A DNA stretch of 64,000 nt from Phoenix dactylifera (Eukaryota > Streptophyta > Magnoliopsida > Arecales > Arecaceae): positions 36,257,360 through 36,321,359 of the forward strand of contig NC_052392.1 of NCBI RefSeq assembly GCF_009389715.1. Reading direction: 5' to 3'. The position numbers were made by a program, and so were the translations under genes. Of the stretch, positions 22,985-36,157 are shown piece by piece (positions within the stretch are counted from its first letter, which is position 1; each line of letters begins with the position of its first letter). The notes under the pieces are model-generated. The model ran no database searches. It was not told where the DNA came from and saw only the letters and a list, made by a program, of their open reading frames with translations.

Positions 22985-25900
22985 ATGTCTTCCTCCTCTG
23001 CTGCCACGGCTGGCGGCCGCCGCAATCTCTACCTCCCTCCGCCGTGCCACCACCTCGCCGACTACCGATCCAACGCCCACGGCCTCGCCAAGCCCTTCCG
23101 CTCCCTCCAGCCCTGCCTCCGCGTCCGCCCCCTCAGCCGGCCCGAGATCCGCCGTGACCCCCACGAGATCTCCCGCTGCGGCCCCTGCTCCGCCGCCGAC
23201 TCCGCTGGCGGCGGAATGGGCCCGAGGCTGTTCGCTTGCCTCGCCTGCGCTGCCGTGTGCTGCCCCGCCCACGCGCCGTCCCACGCCGATGAGTGCCGGC
23301 CGGGGCACGAGATCGCCGTGGACGTCGACCGAGCGGAGCTCTTCTGCTGTGCGTGCGGCGACCAGGTCTACGATCGCGAGTTCGATAAGGCCGTGGTCCT
23401 CGCCCAGATAGCCGCCGCGGCAGCCAACGCCTCCACCTCCTGCCCGCTCCCGGAGAGCCTGGGGAAGCGGAGGAGGGTGGACTACCGGCCATGGGCGCCG
23501 GATCCGCAGGAGTGGGCAGCGATGCGGCGGGGATCAAGCCCTCTCCTCCTCCCGGACGCCTCCGATCCCTCCTCCGCCGGCACCGCCAACACCTCCACCT
23601 CGTCTCCTTCTTCTCCGCCGTGGGGGCTGAGGGGATTGAACAATCTCGGGAACACGTGCTTCATGAACTCGGTTCTCCAAGCGCTGCTCCACACGCCGCC
23701 GCTTCGGAATTACTTCTTGAGCGATCGGCACAATCGGTTCGTATGCCAGCAAAAGGGCCGGAGGAAGAAGGGCAGCAGTGGCGGAAGCACGGGAGGAGAT
23801 CGCCGGAACCCGTCGGGTGGGTCGCCGGTGTGCTTGGCTTGCGATCTTGATGCAATCTACTCCGCCGTCTTCTCCGGTGATCGGTCTCCGTACAGCCCCG
23901 CCAGGTTTCTCTACAGGTTTTTGCCGCTGCCCTCTCTCTCTACGTCTCTGTTGTATTATTCTTGTATTTATTTTTTTATATGTTTTTTGTTTATTAGATT
24001 AATCTTCTTGGTACGTTATTGTTTAAAAGTTAGGATTTTATTTTTTTCTTTTAAATATTTGCGTTTAGGAAAAGCTATCATTTGTTTAGTGCTCGAGAAG
24101 GCGAAATGAGTGTTAAAAAATAGTTTTTTGCCTTTTTCCAAATAGCTGTGATACCATGTCCAGGTTTCCTCTTGTGAAACAGTTTCCTTTAGAGTGGGAG
24201 GGCTCTGCTTCAAGTCAAAGAGATATGATTTTAGAATTTGTAAAGAGGTCATTTAGACGCTAGGGTGTTTACGAGAGACCTTGATCGGATAAATGAATTG
24301 ATGATCTTGGTAGTTTCTATATATGTGTATGCATGTATGTATACATTTTCATCACTTGTATTTTTCCTTTGCATAAATTGGCATTACATTGATGAAAAAA
24401 TGCTGTCTTCTAGGAAGCGATTTTGATGTTTTTAAATATTGAAACACCACTGTTGGGTCTTTATGCTTAAAGAGCAAATAAGAATTTAATATTCCAAGTA
24501 TGGTGACTGTCTTAGACTGCTGAGCTACTTAAAGATTTTTTTTTTTTGCATAAATAGTTGATGCAAGTACATGGATCTTAAACCTTTTGTACAAACATAC
24601 AATCTGTGGTGGGTCCACTTCTTGAGAATGGTAAGGTCTATGTACTACTGCAACTGCAATTTAATATTCCAAGTATGGTGACTGTCTTAGACTGCTGAGC
24701 TACTTAAAGATTTTTTTTTTTTGCATAAATAGTTGATGCAAGTACATGGATTTAAACCTTTTGTACAAACATACAATCTGTGGTGGGTCCACTTCTTGAG
24801 AATGGTAAGGTCTATGTACTACTGCAACTGCAATTTTTGTTTTGTGCCTCTGCATTGTTTGCTTGTTTGCATCTCCGTTTCCAATGGTATAAGCATCTAC
24901 TGAGAATAATTTAATTGTGACATACTTCTTCCATCAAGTTCTTTGTTAGATTCATTAAAAGGTAAACTGCAATGGCCCAGAGACCAATTTGCTTGTTTTT
25001 ATTGACATAGGCTGAATTTATTCATTGTTTGTTGGGTCAAGGTGTTTCTGTGCAAAATATGTTATATCTCATATTATTTTATTTTCATATTTGTAGCCTG
25101 GACATAATTTAAGTATGTCTTGAATCGTTTGATACTTGTGCTTTAGATCCCAAAGCTCAGCTATATGACCAACGTCACCCTATCCTGGTCTTCATTCACG
25201 GTATTGTATTGGTTGATTCTGTTGAATCGCAGGAAGCATTGTCTTATCTATATTCAGTCCAGTAAAAAGTTATGTGTTTTATGGTTGCTTGTTGTTGTTA
25301 TGGGTCCGAACCTACCTGTTGGCAATAATTATTGTAAGCTGTCAGCTAATGCAATCATGTTTGTCTCAAGGCACAATATGGCTACCGCCTTAGTTTTTTT
25401 TTTCCTCCTAAAGTTTCTCATACAGTGATAAAAAAAAGTTGCATTTATAATGATTCCCTTGCTTCTATCTTCTTAATTGAGAAAAAAACATGCCACAATT
25501 TTTTTGGCATAATAAATTGTTTACTTAGATATAATTCCTTTCAAAGTTTTGGTAGATGTGCTGATTATTGAATTTGTGCTTTGCAGGTGGTGGCAATATG
25601 CATCAAACCTAGCAAGCTACGAACAACAGGATGCTCATGAATTTTTCATTTCTGTGCTTGATGGTATCCATGAAAATGTAGAGCAAGACCGACACAAGCC
25701 TCAAAGCCAAGGTAATTTGTTTCTGATGTATTGGTTCCATTTCCTTTTAGCATTTTTTGACACCTTTGCACTGTTTAAAATTTGGAAATGCCAACTCAGT
25801 TACTGGAATTTGGCAAGTTTGATGTTCGCGTGCTTATCCTGGTTAATCCATCATATTGTGATGTTCAGTTATCCATCTATATCAAACCCTTGAAGTTCAC

Positions 25901-27490
25901 TTTTTCTTTGTGTTTGCTTGCTTTCATAGCAAGTTTGCAGCTTATGACTTCTTAATTGTAGTTTCAGCTCTCTCTCTCTCTCTGTGCGATAGAAGGATCC
26001 ATAGGCCATGAACTACTTAATGTAGGCCTCCCCTAAATATCCTTAATAACCCAAACCCTGGTGAAAAGACGGGATACTATCCCAGGTCACAAATTTACCA
26101 GCTTGATAAGCTAGTACTTTCAGTTTTAGTTCTTTGCACCATATGTACTCCAATATCAGACTGCATTACTTGAATACCCTAAGCTTCATTTCATCTGGTC
26201 ATAATTAGAAGGCTCTGCATCATTTTTGGGGTTGATTGATATTTATGTGCTGTCATAAATAATCTAAGCAACATCTCTGTATGCTAATTTGTCAGCATTT
26301 TTTAGTTTAAAATGAGCATAAAATTTCTAATTTAAGTAGATTACATGGTCAGTTAAACTCAGTTGTAGAATGATCAATTTTGGTTGAATTTGTTACAACA
26401 TCTAGCAAACTTTTTTTCACTAATCTGGCAGATGAATATTTCCTCGATTACAGGTGCTATGCAACTGCTTTTAAAGTGGGTAGTTGAGATACAAGGTTGA
26501 TCTGCTAGAGATGGTACAGTTTGAGTATAAATTGTTTGGTGAAGTATGCTGTTAAAATTGTAGATGATGTTTTCTCTTCATGTTATTTTTGTTTAACAGT
26601 AAACTGTTGAACTGCTTTTCAAGATCTAGTGTATGTTTTCGAATTGTTGTCAATTTATCTCAGATGAAGTTCCCTGATTCTCTGGTCAAAATTTTCTGAT
26701 AAGCTTATTATATGCATAAACAGGCAATGGAGACTGTTGCATTGCTCACAGGGTGTTCTCTGGTGTCTTGAGATCTGATGTGACTTGTACAATTTGTGGT
26801 TTTACATCTACCACATATGACCCATGTTTAGACATCTCTTTAGACTTGGACTCAAACCACAATTTTATGAATGTGCCTACTATGAAATCACATGCATGCA
26901 ATGGGGAGAAAGATTTAATATTATCCAGCCAAATCTGTGGAGTATCTACACTCATGGGATGTTTGGAGCGCTTCACAAGGCCTGAAAGATTAGATTCTGA
27001 TCAAAAATTCTTTTGTCAACACTGCAAAGTGAGGCAAGAATCCCTGAAACAGATGTCTATAAGGAAGCTTCCACTAGTTACTTGCTTTCATATTAAAAGG
27101 TTTGAGCATTCATCAATCAAGAGAATGTCAAGAAAGATTGACCGCTATTTGCAGTTTCCATTTTCTCTTGATATGGCACCTTATCTGTCATCCTCTATCC
27201 TGAGGAGTAGATTTGGCAACCGTATATTTGCTTTTGATGGTGATGATTCGGATGCAGCTACTGAGCTAGCTTCAGAGTTTGAATTATTTGCAGTGATTGC
27301 ACACAGTGGTAGAATAGAGGCTGGCCATTACATAACCTATCTGCGGCTAAGTAATCAATGGTATAAATGTGATGATGCATGGATCGCTCATGTCAGCGAA
27401 AATATTGTGAGGGATTCACAAGCATATATGCTGTTCTATGTACAAAAAACTCTTTACTATAAGGCAAGTGAAGATGTGAGTGCCTTGTGA
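22985..27490 (+). CDS. UBP22: Ubiquitin-specific protease 22-like (SAGA-type deubiquitinase)
   Basis: This enzyme removes ubiquitin from histone H2B. It is the plant relative of yeast Ubp8/human USP22, the catalytic subunit of the SAGA deubiquitination module in the nucleus. Exons are 22985-23916, 25587-25711 and 26724-27490, joining to 1824 bp (607 aa). Exon 1 encodes a ZnF-UBP domain with Cys/His pairs ([33 protein letters not shown]). The catalytic Cys box [13 protein letters not shown] has its cysteine at residue 225. Exon 2 carries the conserved [10 protein letters not shown] block. Exon 3 holds the zinc finger pairs CTIC and CQHC and the His box [10 protein letters not shown] (His554), followed by YKCDDAW (Asp569/570). 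Junction R-W-W (AG|G) is restored exactly by the exon 1/2 splice. Arabidopsis UBP22 is about 557 aa; the extra length is in low-complexity Ser/Pro and Gly stretches of exon 1. An ATG at 22929 is out of frame and was not used. Confidence 0.93.
24483..24834 (+). repeat. 175-bp tandem duplication inside UBP22 intron 1
   Basis: The segment starting AATTTAATATTCCAAG at 24483 is repeated almost perfectly from 24658. The copies differ by about two small indels (a T-run length and ATGGATCTTAAACC versus ATGGATTTAAACC). It lies deep within the intron, well away from both splice sites. Confidence 0.93.
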
Positions 27491-29640
27491 CTTGTTTAGA
27501 ATGGTGGTCAATAAGAAGCTCTAACTGAAACAAGAGTGGATCAAAGTGCTCAGACTTCTGCATCCTGGTTCGCCTGTTGTTCTGATTGGAAGACAATTTT
27601 GAGCAATTTTTGTACCAGGGAAACCAATATATATTATATTGGTTCGATCTGATGGATTCTTTCTGACCAATGAGTTACTCTTCTTTGATAAAGCAAAAGA
27701 GATTGTGGATAAAGGGAACCTAAATTTTGCCGTTTTCCTTTCAACAATTGAAAAGCTTCTCTCTGAAGATATAGTTTTATATAGCAATTAATCTTGACCT
27801 TAGTTTGCACTATTGAATACTCTCTCTCCGTGGGCATGATCACAAGTGTACATGATATTCTCATATTGCCTTCTGTAAATCATCATGAGTACAATATTTG
27901 GCTTGTGTGTTGGTCTGTTAATTTCTCTACTGCATGTCCATTTGTGACACTCCAACGAGGTATTTCATTTTTATTTACTTGTTAGAATTCCTATTAGGGA
28001 AAAATAGAAGCTGGTATTTATCTTCCTGTAAATTGTCTTAGAAATCTTTAGTTTTACCTATCATGAGAAAAGAAAGCCTGAATCATATTTATCATTTTGG
28101 TTCAGCATATCATACTTGGTTCCATGAAACTGGCACTTACAGATGAAAATATTTCTATATTTCTCTTTTACTTGAAGTTCTGTGAGTTTTGCCACCAAGA
28201 TAAAAAGCTTCTTAGTGTCATGTATTTCTTGTCTTCCCTCTTCATGTAGTCTGTTTTCAGGTCTGGTATCTTGGTGGCTTGCTTCTTCTTGGATACTTTC
28301 TAATTGATGGTCTAACAACATGCCCCATGTAGTTTATATCTATAATATAATGATCTCACAAGTGCATACTCTGGTCAATGGAAGTAGAAGATATTGTTCG
28401 GAGACGATAAAACTAACATGAAATATTTTGCAGATGTACGGACTTGCTTGTAGGGGCATACCAAACGCACCAAGCTACAGTTTCTAGCTAAGATCATATC
28501 CTTTATTTAAAACAGAGCAAATTCATCAACATATAGTTACAATGTGTGATCTCTATATTTAAAACAGCAGTTGATTGGCCTATAGTTGATAGCAATTCTA
28601 GAACTTAAGTTAAAACACCAAATTTTGCATTTCTTTTGGTTATCGTTATTACGTGTTTGTTGGGAGCTTGCTGCTCAAAATGCAGGGATTTGCACCCCTT
28701 GTATCTAGTTGTGGTAACAGCATGGACTCTTCATGTCTTGATCAAATATTACAGTGACAGTAATAAAGTGCCTTGCAATGGAGTGCATTCTCTCTCTCTC
28801 TCTTTCTCTCTCTCTCTGAGGCCATGCAAGCTAGCAATTTTATGAAAACAAAGGCCACAGAAGCTAGCAATATTAAGAAAACTGGGAGGATTTGGCACCT
28901 AAGAAGGATCTAGGGAGAAGTAGAGTAGGGAAATAAAATATTTTGCATGGAAGCTGCTGATGGTGCAAGAAAGTGAAGGCATGGCATGGTAGCAGATGAT
29001 CAGTGATAAATGAAAAGAGTGTGACAGCAATTTCCACACTTATGAAGCCTTTAATTTATGATGAATATTAATCTGAACATAAGATTTTTTTTTGACTCTA
29101 TAAAAAAATAAAATTGTTGATGCTTGCCTTGCCTCACAAGACGATGCAGAGCTATCCAATTTGCCTCAAAGGCTATGTGAAGTGAAGCCTGCGTATTACA
29201 CAGTAAGTCTCACATGAGATGATTCATCTTGCCTAATTTTACACCATTGATTATTAGTCTTTGATTATTTTGTTATTGGAGGGATTATCTTGTATTTATT
29301 TTTTTGCATGATGGTGCATGTAGATTTGATTGCTGAACTTACATATGGTAAGCAATCTGTCATCTATTTGTATATTACACAAGCTTTTCGTTGATAGTTA
29401 AGCTGCTTTCTCCTCCAAGAGTTCTCAAAATGGAGTATTATTATCAAACTTCTTTACATAACCAAGTGCAGGCGCAACACTCATATTGATCTTGTTTGTT
29501 TAATATCATATCATATGTGTTGTTTTTAAATAATTCGTTCATATAGAGGTAACTTATGATTTCCACCTTAAGTTCAAGATACACAGCTCCTCCTTTGCCT
29601 GCACATTTTGCTAATTGATACAAACTTGTAATATTTTGCT
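27491..29640. other. Intergenic and UBP22 3' flank, no gene seen
   Basis: It includes the UBP22 3' UTR, whose end I cannot place. A (TC)n tract lies at 28790-28818. No ORF with recognisable domains is present. Confidence 0.45.
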
Positions 29641-29669
29641 GACTCTTCTATACAAGAAGGATGTTAAGA

Positions 29670-29830
29670 TATCCGGATATTACGTGCTATGTCACTTGTG
29701 CTTTTGGAATGAAAGGAACGCCTGGATATTCAAGTGTACGCAGTTTAGTGTTGGAGAGGGGCATGTTGAATTGTAAGGACCTTTTCAGAGCATGCATCAT
29801 CTGTAACATTGACATTAAAGAATTGGTGGT
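29670..29830 (+). pseudogene. LINE fragment, zinc-binding (zf-RVT) end
   Basis: The plus strand reads FWNERNAWIFK in one frame, matching the W.ERN.RIF signature of the reverse-transcriptase zinc-binding region in plant LINE elements. Only about 50 codons are recognisable and the rest is decayed. Confidence 0.55.
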
Positions 29831-30599
29831 ATTGGAAATGTAATCTTTAGCTGCATTTATGCAGTCATGTTTTCTAGTGTCTTGGCCATTGTTTAGCATC
29901 TAGAGGAGAATAGGACTCTACAGTGGGCGAATTCTTGATCTTATGGCATGTCCCCTTTTGTGTTCAGAAGCAAGGATGAGCTATTTCCAATATGATGCCA
30001 CTTTTGTTTCCATTGATAAAATGAAATATATAATTGTGCGAGAAATATTGGTTTTGTTAGGCATTTAATTTCAGTCTTGACTTATCTTTGACCCAAGTCA
30101 CTTCTAGACATGATAATATGGTATTGGAGGAAGAGATACTGCTCTGCTGCTCTAATAATGTTTTATGTAGGTAGAGGCGAACCTGGTGAATGCTACATGG
30201 CATCAGAACTGCACTGAATGAATAACTAACCTGGTGCATGCTACATGGCATCAGAACCGCACTGGATAAATACCTACAATGGTTGGCGCATGTTCCATGG
30301 CATTAGAATTACACTGAATGGGTAATTGTTTTGCTTGATGATTTGATTATGTTATCTCTTGTGTTAAGCTTGCTAGACCTTAGAAATCAGAGTTAGTTTG
30401 TGAGGAAATCAAGAATTGACAGTACTTCGAGGAGAATAGGTCTCGGTAATTTGATCCAAATTGTCCTAATGTTTCTCTAGTGAATCCAAGCTTGTTGGCT
30501 GATGACTTTTTGAACTTCAAAGAAACAACATTGTTTTTTAAAGATGTAGTTACTTGTGTACTCGGGTTGATGGAAAATCGGGAGGCTCATACATAAATT

Positions 30600-31540
30600 A
30601 ACTCGTCTTGTAGATCTTGTTGTGGTCAGTTGTAGTCAGCTTGCCCCTCTAATACTATATGCATCACTTTCCAAAAGGATTTTAGCAGCAATCTTGTAGA
30701 TTTTGTTGCACAAACTTATAGGCCTGTGGTGGGAAAGAAGACTAGGGTTGCTGCATTTTAAAATCAGAGGGATAAAGGTCGCCTTCCATGCATGAAAAAA
30801 ATGTTTGGTCACCCTACAAATGTTGTTGCCTGTAATATTCCAATACCATTTGTAGAGTTTTGGAGCTAAACCATTTGTCCGGGAGCTTTATTACAGGCCA
30901 TTAATTGCAATGCTACCAAATATTTGCCTTAGTGGCCGGTATAATTAAATGAGCTCTGTCCCCCTCAATCAACATTCCTCTAGCAGGAGGCATATCTAGA
31001 GGAGTGCAATGATTGTTTCGCCCATTTGTTGAGGTAGAAGTTCCTCAGTTCTTGTTTGACTTTGAAGTCAGATTCTAGGGTGTCTGTGCTGCTGTCCATA
31101 ATGCTGGCAATATGGTTATGCCTCCTTCGTATCACTGTAGTCTGGTTAAAGAGTATTCTTATGAGCCCCACTTAGCCACTGTGGTCTTGACTTCTGGTAT
31201 CAGAATGCCTCTTGCAACTTGAGTAGTTTATACTACTTTGATATCTTGGAACTAACCATCCCTCATCTGTTTCTGTTCATTCACCAACGCCCTGTCCAAT
31301 TGTTCGCAGATCCTAGCCTTTCCATCTCTATTATTGTGCCATGTAAACTTTGGTCCAGAAAAGCCCAGACCTATCAAGGCGGAAGCTTGCATGAAGTTCC
31401 TGAAATCACTATTTTCCCGTTGTCTTGGAAGGGCAATCCTCCTGTTTTCTCTTCGCATGATAGGATGCAACTGATGAACTGAAATCCTGGCAACAGCAAT
31501 AGGAATGTTCAGATCAGTGACCCTTGCCAACTTCATCTAG
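30600..31540 (-). pseudogene. LINE (L1-type) fragment: endonuclease end to reverse-transcriptase start
   Basis: On the minus strand 31460-31260 reads FRNFMQASALIGLGFSGPKF and then TWHNNRDGKARICEQLDRAL, the C-terminal part of an L1 endonuclease domain. 31171-30980 gives the linker phrase RRRHNHIASIMDSSTD. 30905-30640 gives RT-type phrases (KAPG, KWYWN, RPISLCNKIYKI). Stops and frameshifts separate these pieces, so it is a dead element. The order and strand agree with one insertion. Confidence 0.75.
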
Positions 31541-31609
31541 AGGCCCATGGTTGCTTGCATGCACAATGGCCAACACCTAGAGTTGAGTATCGAGGAGACA
31601 ATATGCCAT

Positions 31610-32100
31610 CAGAAATCGGAACAAATATGAATTGGATATTAATATATCCATACCTTTATTTATTTTATTTGATGAATATAGATAGGAATACAGATATTAC
31701 TTGGATACAAAAATTCGTATCTATATTTATTTTAAATGGATACAAATACGAATCAGATACAACAAGTATAAATTTAAATTTGGATATAAGTTAAATAAAT
31801 AAACTTTATGATCAAATTATCAAAAATTACTAATTGAAAAGTAAATCAAGTTAATACTAATAGTATGTTAGTGTGGTCATTTATTTTTATTAAAAATTTA
31901 TAAGTACTATATAAAAGTAAATAGGGTTATAAATAGAATCAGATATTCGAATGTGGAATAGATAGTTATTTATCCATATTCATATCAATTTTTTTTAATG
32001 GATATGAATATTATTTGGATGCTCAAACTTTTATTCATATTCAAATAAATTTAAATAAAATAGATGCGGACGAATATTATCCGGTTTACTTTTATCCTTA
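31610..32100 (-). mobile_element. AT-rich MITE-like element, copy A
   Basis: When reverse-complemented it follows the sequence at 53224-53700: both have GGATAATAT, TTTGAGCATCCAA, GATATGAATATGGATA, TTTATAACCCTAT and CATACTATTA in the same order. It has no coding capacity and repeats GGATA/TATCC phrases throughout. Ends are approximate because I could not pair terminal repeats. Confidence 0.6.
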
Positions 32101-32927
32101 AAAATTTGGAAAGACTGAATTGTATGCTGACGATAAAAGTTCTGTGCGGACGCCCTCCCAACCAAAAACATTGACAGCATGCCTGATTAGGTTTTATTCG
32201 GTCAGACCATCATCCTTTTAGTTAAAAGTAATTCTACATGAAAGTTACGTGCATTACACTCTCCCACGCTGTCACAAAATTGAGAGGGAACTGGGATTCC
32301 CATTTACTGAAACTTTTAGATTTAACTGGGGCTGTTCGGTTGTCAAATTTTACCAAAACAAGTACTGAAAAAAATCATGGTGCGGAAATTAACGATGTCA
32401 TGAAGCTTGAAAAATAGAATTTATTAAACACAAGCCTTCCTCTCTTGCTCTCTTTTTTCATAAAACTTGCTATAGAAAGTGATGTTTTATGGATATCTGT
32501 TTTAACAAAACTCACTGTCGACCAAACAGTGATAATTAAACTTGAATGTCATGATCAAACATTCATTTGTTCTGATACATACCATAGCAAAAGATGTTTT
32601 AGATTGCCAAGGAACTGACCTTATTAAAAAGAAAAAAGGAATTGTTTTTAATGAATAAAGTTAAAAAGAACAAACTCAGCAAACCCGACAAGATTGTAAC
32701 TACTCTCCAGAAACAGATTGTGGACAGCTCTTCAAGTACAATCCACCAAAGCAATCCACACTCAACCTGGAAAGGGGCCCAATCTTGAGCCAACTTGCAA
32801 TACGAAGTCATGCTAATATTGCAAACTAAGGCCATTTATGCACCATCTAGTGATTTATATGTCTAAATTATGGCCAATTTGTTCTTGAACGTGTGCTCCA
32901 TATACTACATTATTGTATTGCTGGATG

Positions 32928-35900
32928 CAAGATCCGCCGAACCGGTACCGGAACCCATACTGATCGGCGGCCGGTACAGTTCGGTAACCGGTACCATACC
33001 GTAACCGGTATTTTTTTAAAAGTTTTCAAGAATATTTAATTGGTAATTACTCTTTCTGAATTTTTCAATGATTTTAAGTCTAATTTGATATTTTTTTGAT
33101 GTTTTCTTAATATTTTTTTAATGTTTCTATGATTCCGGTTTAACTTAAATGATGCATCTTATTGTTTTAAAATGATACAAATCATAAAATGATTAGTAAG
33201 ATGTTGAATGTTACAAAAAATAATATAAAATATTCTCAAATTAAATAATGACATGAAAATTATAAAATAATACAATCAATTGCATATAGTTAAAGTACAG
33301 CATACATACCGATGTCTAAAATTGGATCGAGTGGCGATGGTTCTCGTAGATATCAAAATCATCAGTATAATCAGAAGGCACATCAACTGCCTCTCTAACC
33401 AAGTAGTATTGTACTCCTAAGCAAGCGTCGGATCTGCCTCGATGATCTGAGTCTTTGCCCTCTCCATCATGTGATATAGAAGTCCATCTGAGGATACCTC
33501 TCATTGTCCACGGCCTGAAGCACTTTATACAATGGTCTGATAGCCTTCACTATTGCAGTGGCCCGTTACGAGAATGTCTGGCTCGTTACCAAGTCCTCGA
33601 CACTACTCCCTTCAGTGTCAGTCCTCATATATATACTTTCCTGCCACTCAGGATTGACAAATATATGACATAAGTATGCTTTCTTTTCAAGAAGGCTATC
33701 AAGTGCAATATAGTTAGTAGCAAACCGTGTAACTTCTGATCTTAAAATTTCTCTTCCTGCATACCTCTTTATTAGTAAAAGGACCCATGTATGGTTATAA
33801 ATAACCTGGTAATGGTTTGGGTTGTCTCCACTGTCTGCTGCATGCTACGAATCTTTGTAATGACTATCAACATGAGGTCGATGCAATGTGCAACACATGA
33901 GGTCCAGAAAATATGTGGTCGTCGCTCCATCAAGATCTTCCAGGCGGTCTTATATTGTATCCCTTTATTAGTGATGACCTGCATGACATTCTCCTTTCCT
34001 ACCTAATCAATCACTTCCTCCATTAGTTTGAGGATGTACGCGACGTCGTGCACCTAATTAGAAGGGTCAACCAATTTGTGGAAGAAAATCTTCGTATCAC
34101 AATATATCAGAAAGTGCTTTGTTTGGTAGGACTAGTCCAATCATCACACATCATCGTTATTCTATATGTGGGCCAATTGCTCTTGTAGGTGGCAATCAAT
34201 TTCTCTAGCTCCTTATTATTGTTAAAAAGCTCACTGTAGATGTCCTTCGAGCTTGGAGGATTTATATTGGAATTGGCAGCCTGTATGGCAAAATTGGCAG
34301 ACCTATAATGCATATTATTTGTTACATTCACTGGAATGTGGCTGAAGTGGAACTAGGATCCAATAACTTGTCACATATCCTTCTTATCTGTCTTCAGCAT
34401 TGAGTCAACCCTCTGCTACTTCGAATCTCTACTGGGGAAGGCATGTGGATCGAAATTATGGATTGTTGCTCTTGATGAAATTTCTCTAGATGACTTCTTT
34501 TTACTACCAAAAGCCTCCAGTATGGATGCAATTCAACCACTGCCTTTGTTAACGGCTTTCTAGACTGAGGAAGTTCTCCTGAACTTTGAATCTGCCCTGT
34601 TGCTTACAGAACTGGAATCTGACTCATAGTACGAGGGCCCAAATCAAGCTTTATGTTTGGCCACCTCATCCTACTGCCACTAATCATCCAGGCTCGCCTG
34701 CATGGCAGCTTGGATCTGTGCTTTCTCGTCATTTGGAGCGGACACCTCCTCTAACTCTCTAGAGTGATAGCGAAGTGCTTCTTCATCACCTGTCGAACCT
34801 CATATGGGCATTTTTGGCACATAGATACGTCGGGATAACCACCAACTAAGTACTGCTTCAACCTAGTTACCTTTCCTCTTTTGAACTCTTTGTTGCATCA
34901 GTTGCACTTTCAATGTTGCCAATCCGAAAGCATTTGCCCATGATCACGGCCAATTTTACGCTCTGGCTTCATTTCTGCAGGTTTATCAGGTACGTCAGTT
35001 TATCAATTATTTAAAAATAGTAAATTTTGTTATGACGAAAATAATTTTTTACCTCAAAAAATACATCTAGTTTATCTAATACATAATACTAATTTTTCAT
35101 ATTTTTTTCTTTATATATTTTTAATAATTTTTAAATTTAATAATATGTTTAAATATCATAAATTCATAAAAATATAATTTCTAACTCAGAAATTACTTTT
35201 AAATTATATAACACGTACTACTAATTTTTCATAATTTTTTGTATTATTTATATATTTTTATTTATTTTTTAAATTTAAAAATAATATTTAAATATTAATA
35301 TTTAAAAAAATTAATTTCAGCTCAGATTCATATAGAACCCAATAACAGATGCTATATATTTTTTTTAGGCCCTTGCCATGTATCAAAGTTTACTTATTTC
35401 TCAATTTTTTTATATTTAGGCCTAGGCTACTGCGCGCATAATCATATCAAAACTTGAATAAATCGATACCAAATTTTTATGGAGAGTAGATTGCATACCC
35501 CTAAATACGTTTCTAATTTTACAGTTTTTTAATTTTTATTTATCTAAAAAATCTATTCTTTAATAAAAAATATATTTTTAATTTTTTAAAAATTATATAT
35601 AATCCAAAAATTAAATTTTTTTATGTCATCATGTAAATCGTCCATAGATCTACAATACATAATAGCCAAAATTGAAAATTTAGCATGATCTTCCTTTATT
35701 TTACAATTTTGAGCTAACTTTTCAAGCTCCAAAAAAAGAAGATAGAGGAGAAAAAACATACCTTATTTAAGCTTGGATCATCCTTCTAAGTTGCTGAATC
35801 GGCGAATTTTTTGAGTGTTTGAGAAGGGAAAGCAGCGAAAATCTCTCTGCCACTTTCATTTGCTGTTGGAAAGACCTTCTCGAGCCTTCCCAACTTGAAT

Positions 35901-36157
35901 CAAGCATCAGACAAGTGCACAGTGAGGGGCCCGGTTCAGAACCAGGTTGACTCGGTGCAAACCAACTAGTTCGCACCCAGTTTGATCTGAACCGGATGGT
36001 TTCGGCCGGTTCGAATCCTTTCCAGTTGATTTCGGTCGGTTTGGGACCAGTTCCGACCGTATCGAACTAGCCGGAACCGAAAATAATAGGCAAACCGACC
36101 TGATTTCGCACCGAATCAGCTCAGCACTACCCAAACCGGGCAATTCGGCAAACATTG
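32928..36157 (-). mobile_element. Decayed hAT transposon
   Basis: The ends CAAGATCCGCCGAACC and, inverted, CAATGTTTGCCGAATTG form imperfect TIRs. They are flanked by similar octamers GCTGGATG and ACAGGATG (6/8), consistent with an aged hAT 8-bp duplication. The subterminal zones are rich in CCGGTTC/GAACCGG-like phrases at both ends. The interior carries transposase remnants on the minus strand, and the middle (35000-35700) is AT-rich filler. The element ends about 460 bp beyond the stop codon of the EamA transporter gene. Confidence 0.75.
33320..34935 (-). pseudogene. hAT transposase remnant (BED finger, DUF659-type core)
   Basis: Reading the minus strand from 34935: a BED-type zinc finger resembling CNKEFKRGKVTRLKQ followed by CPYEVRQVMKKH (to ~34780); then a DUF659-type region with NKELEKLIATYKSNWPTY and MMCDDWTSPT (34331-34107); then the core phrase RRPHIFWTSCVAHCIDLML (33984-33772). 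Two codons in the BED finger that are tryptophan in relatives as I remember them are TGA here. Frameshifts and stops are frequent and no C-terminal dimerisation domain was seen. It is not functional. Confidence 0.8.

Noticed and set aside
22929-23537. Long GC-rich ORFs on both strands over UBP22 exon 1
   Set aside because: They are low-complexity Arg/Pro/Ala shadows of the true frame. The frame at 22985 alone contains the ZnF-UBP and Cys box and splices in frame to exons 2 and 3.
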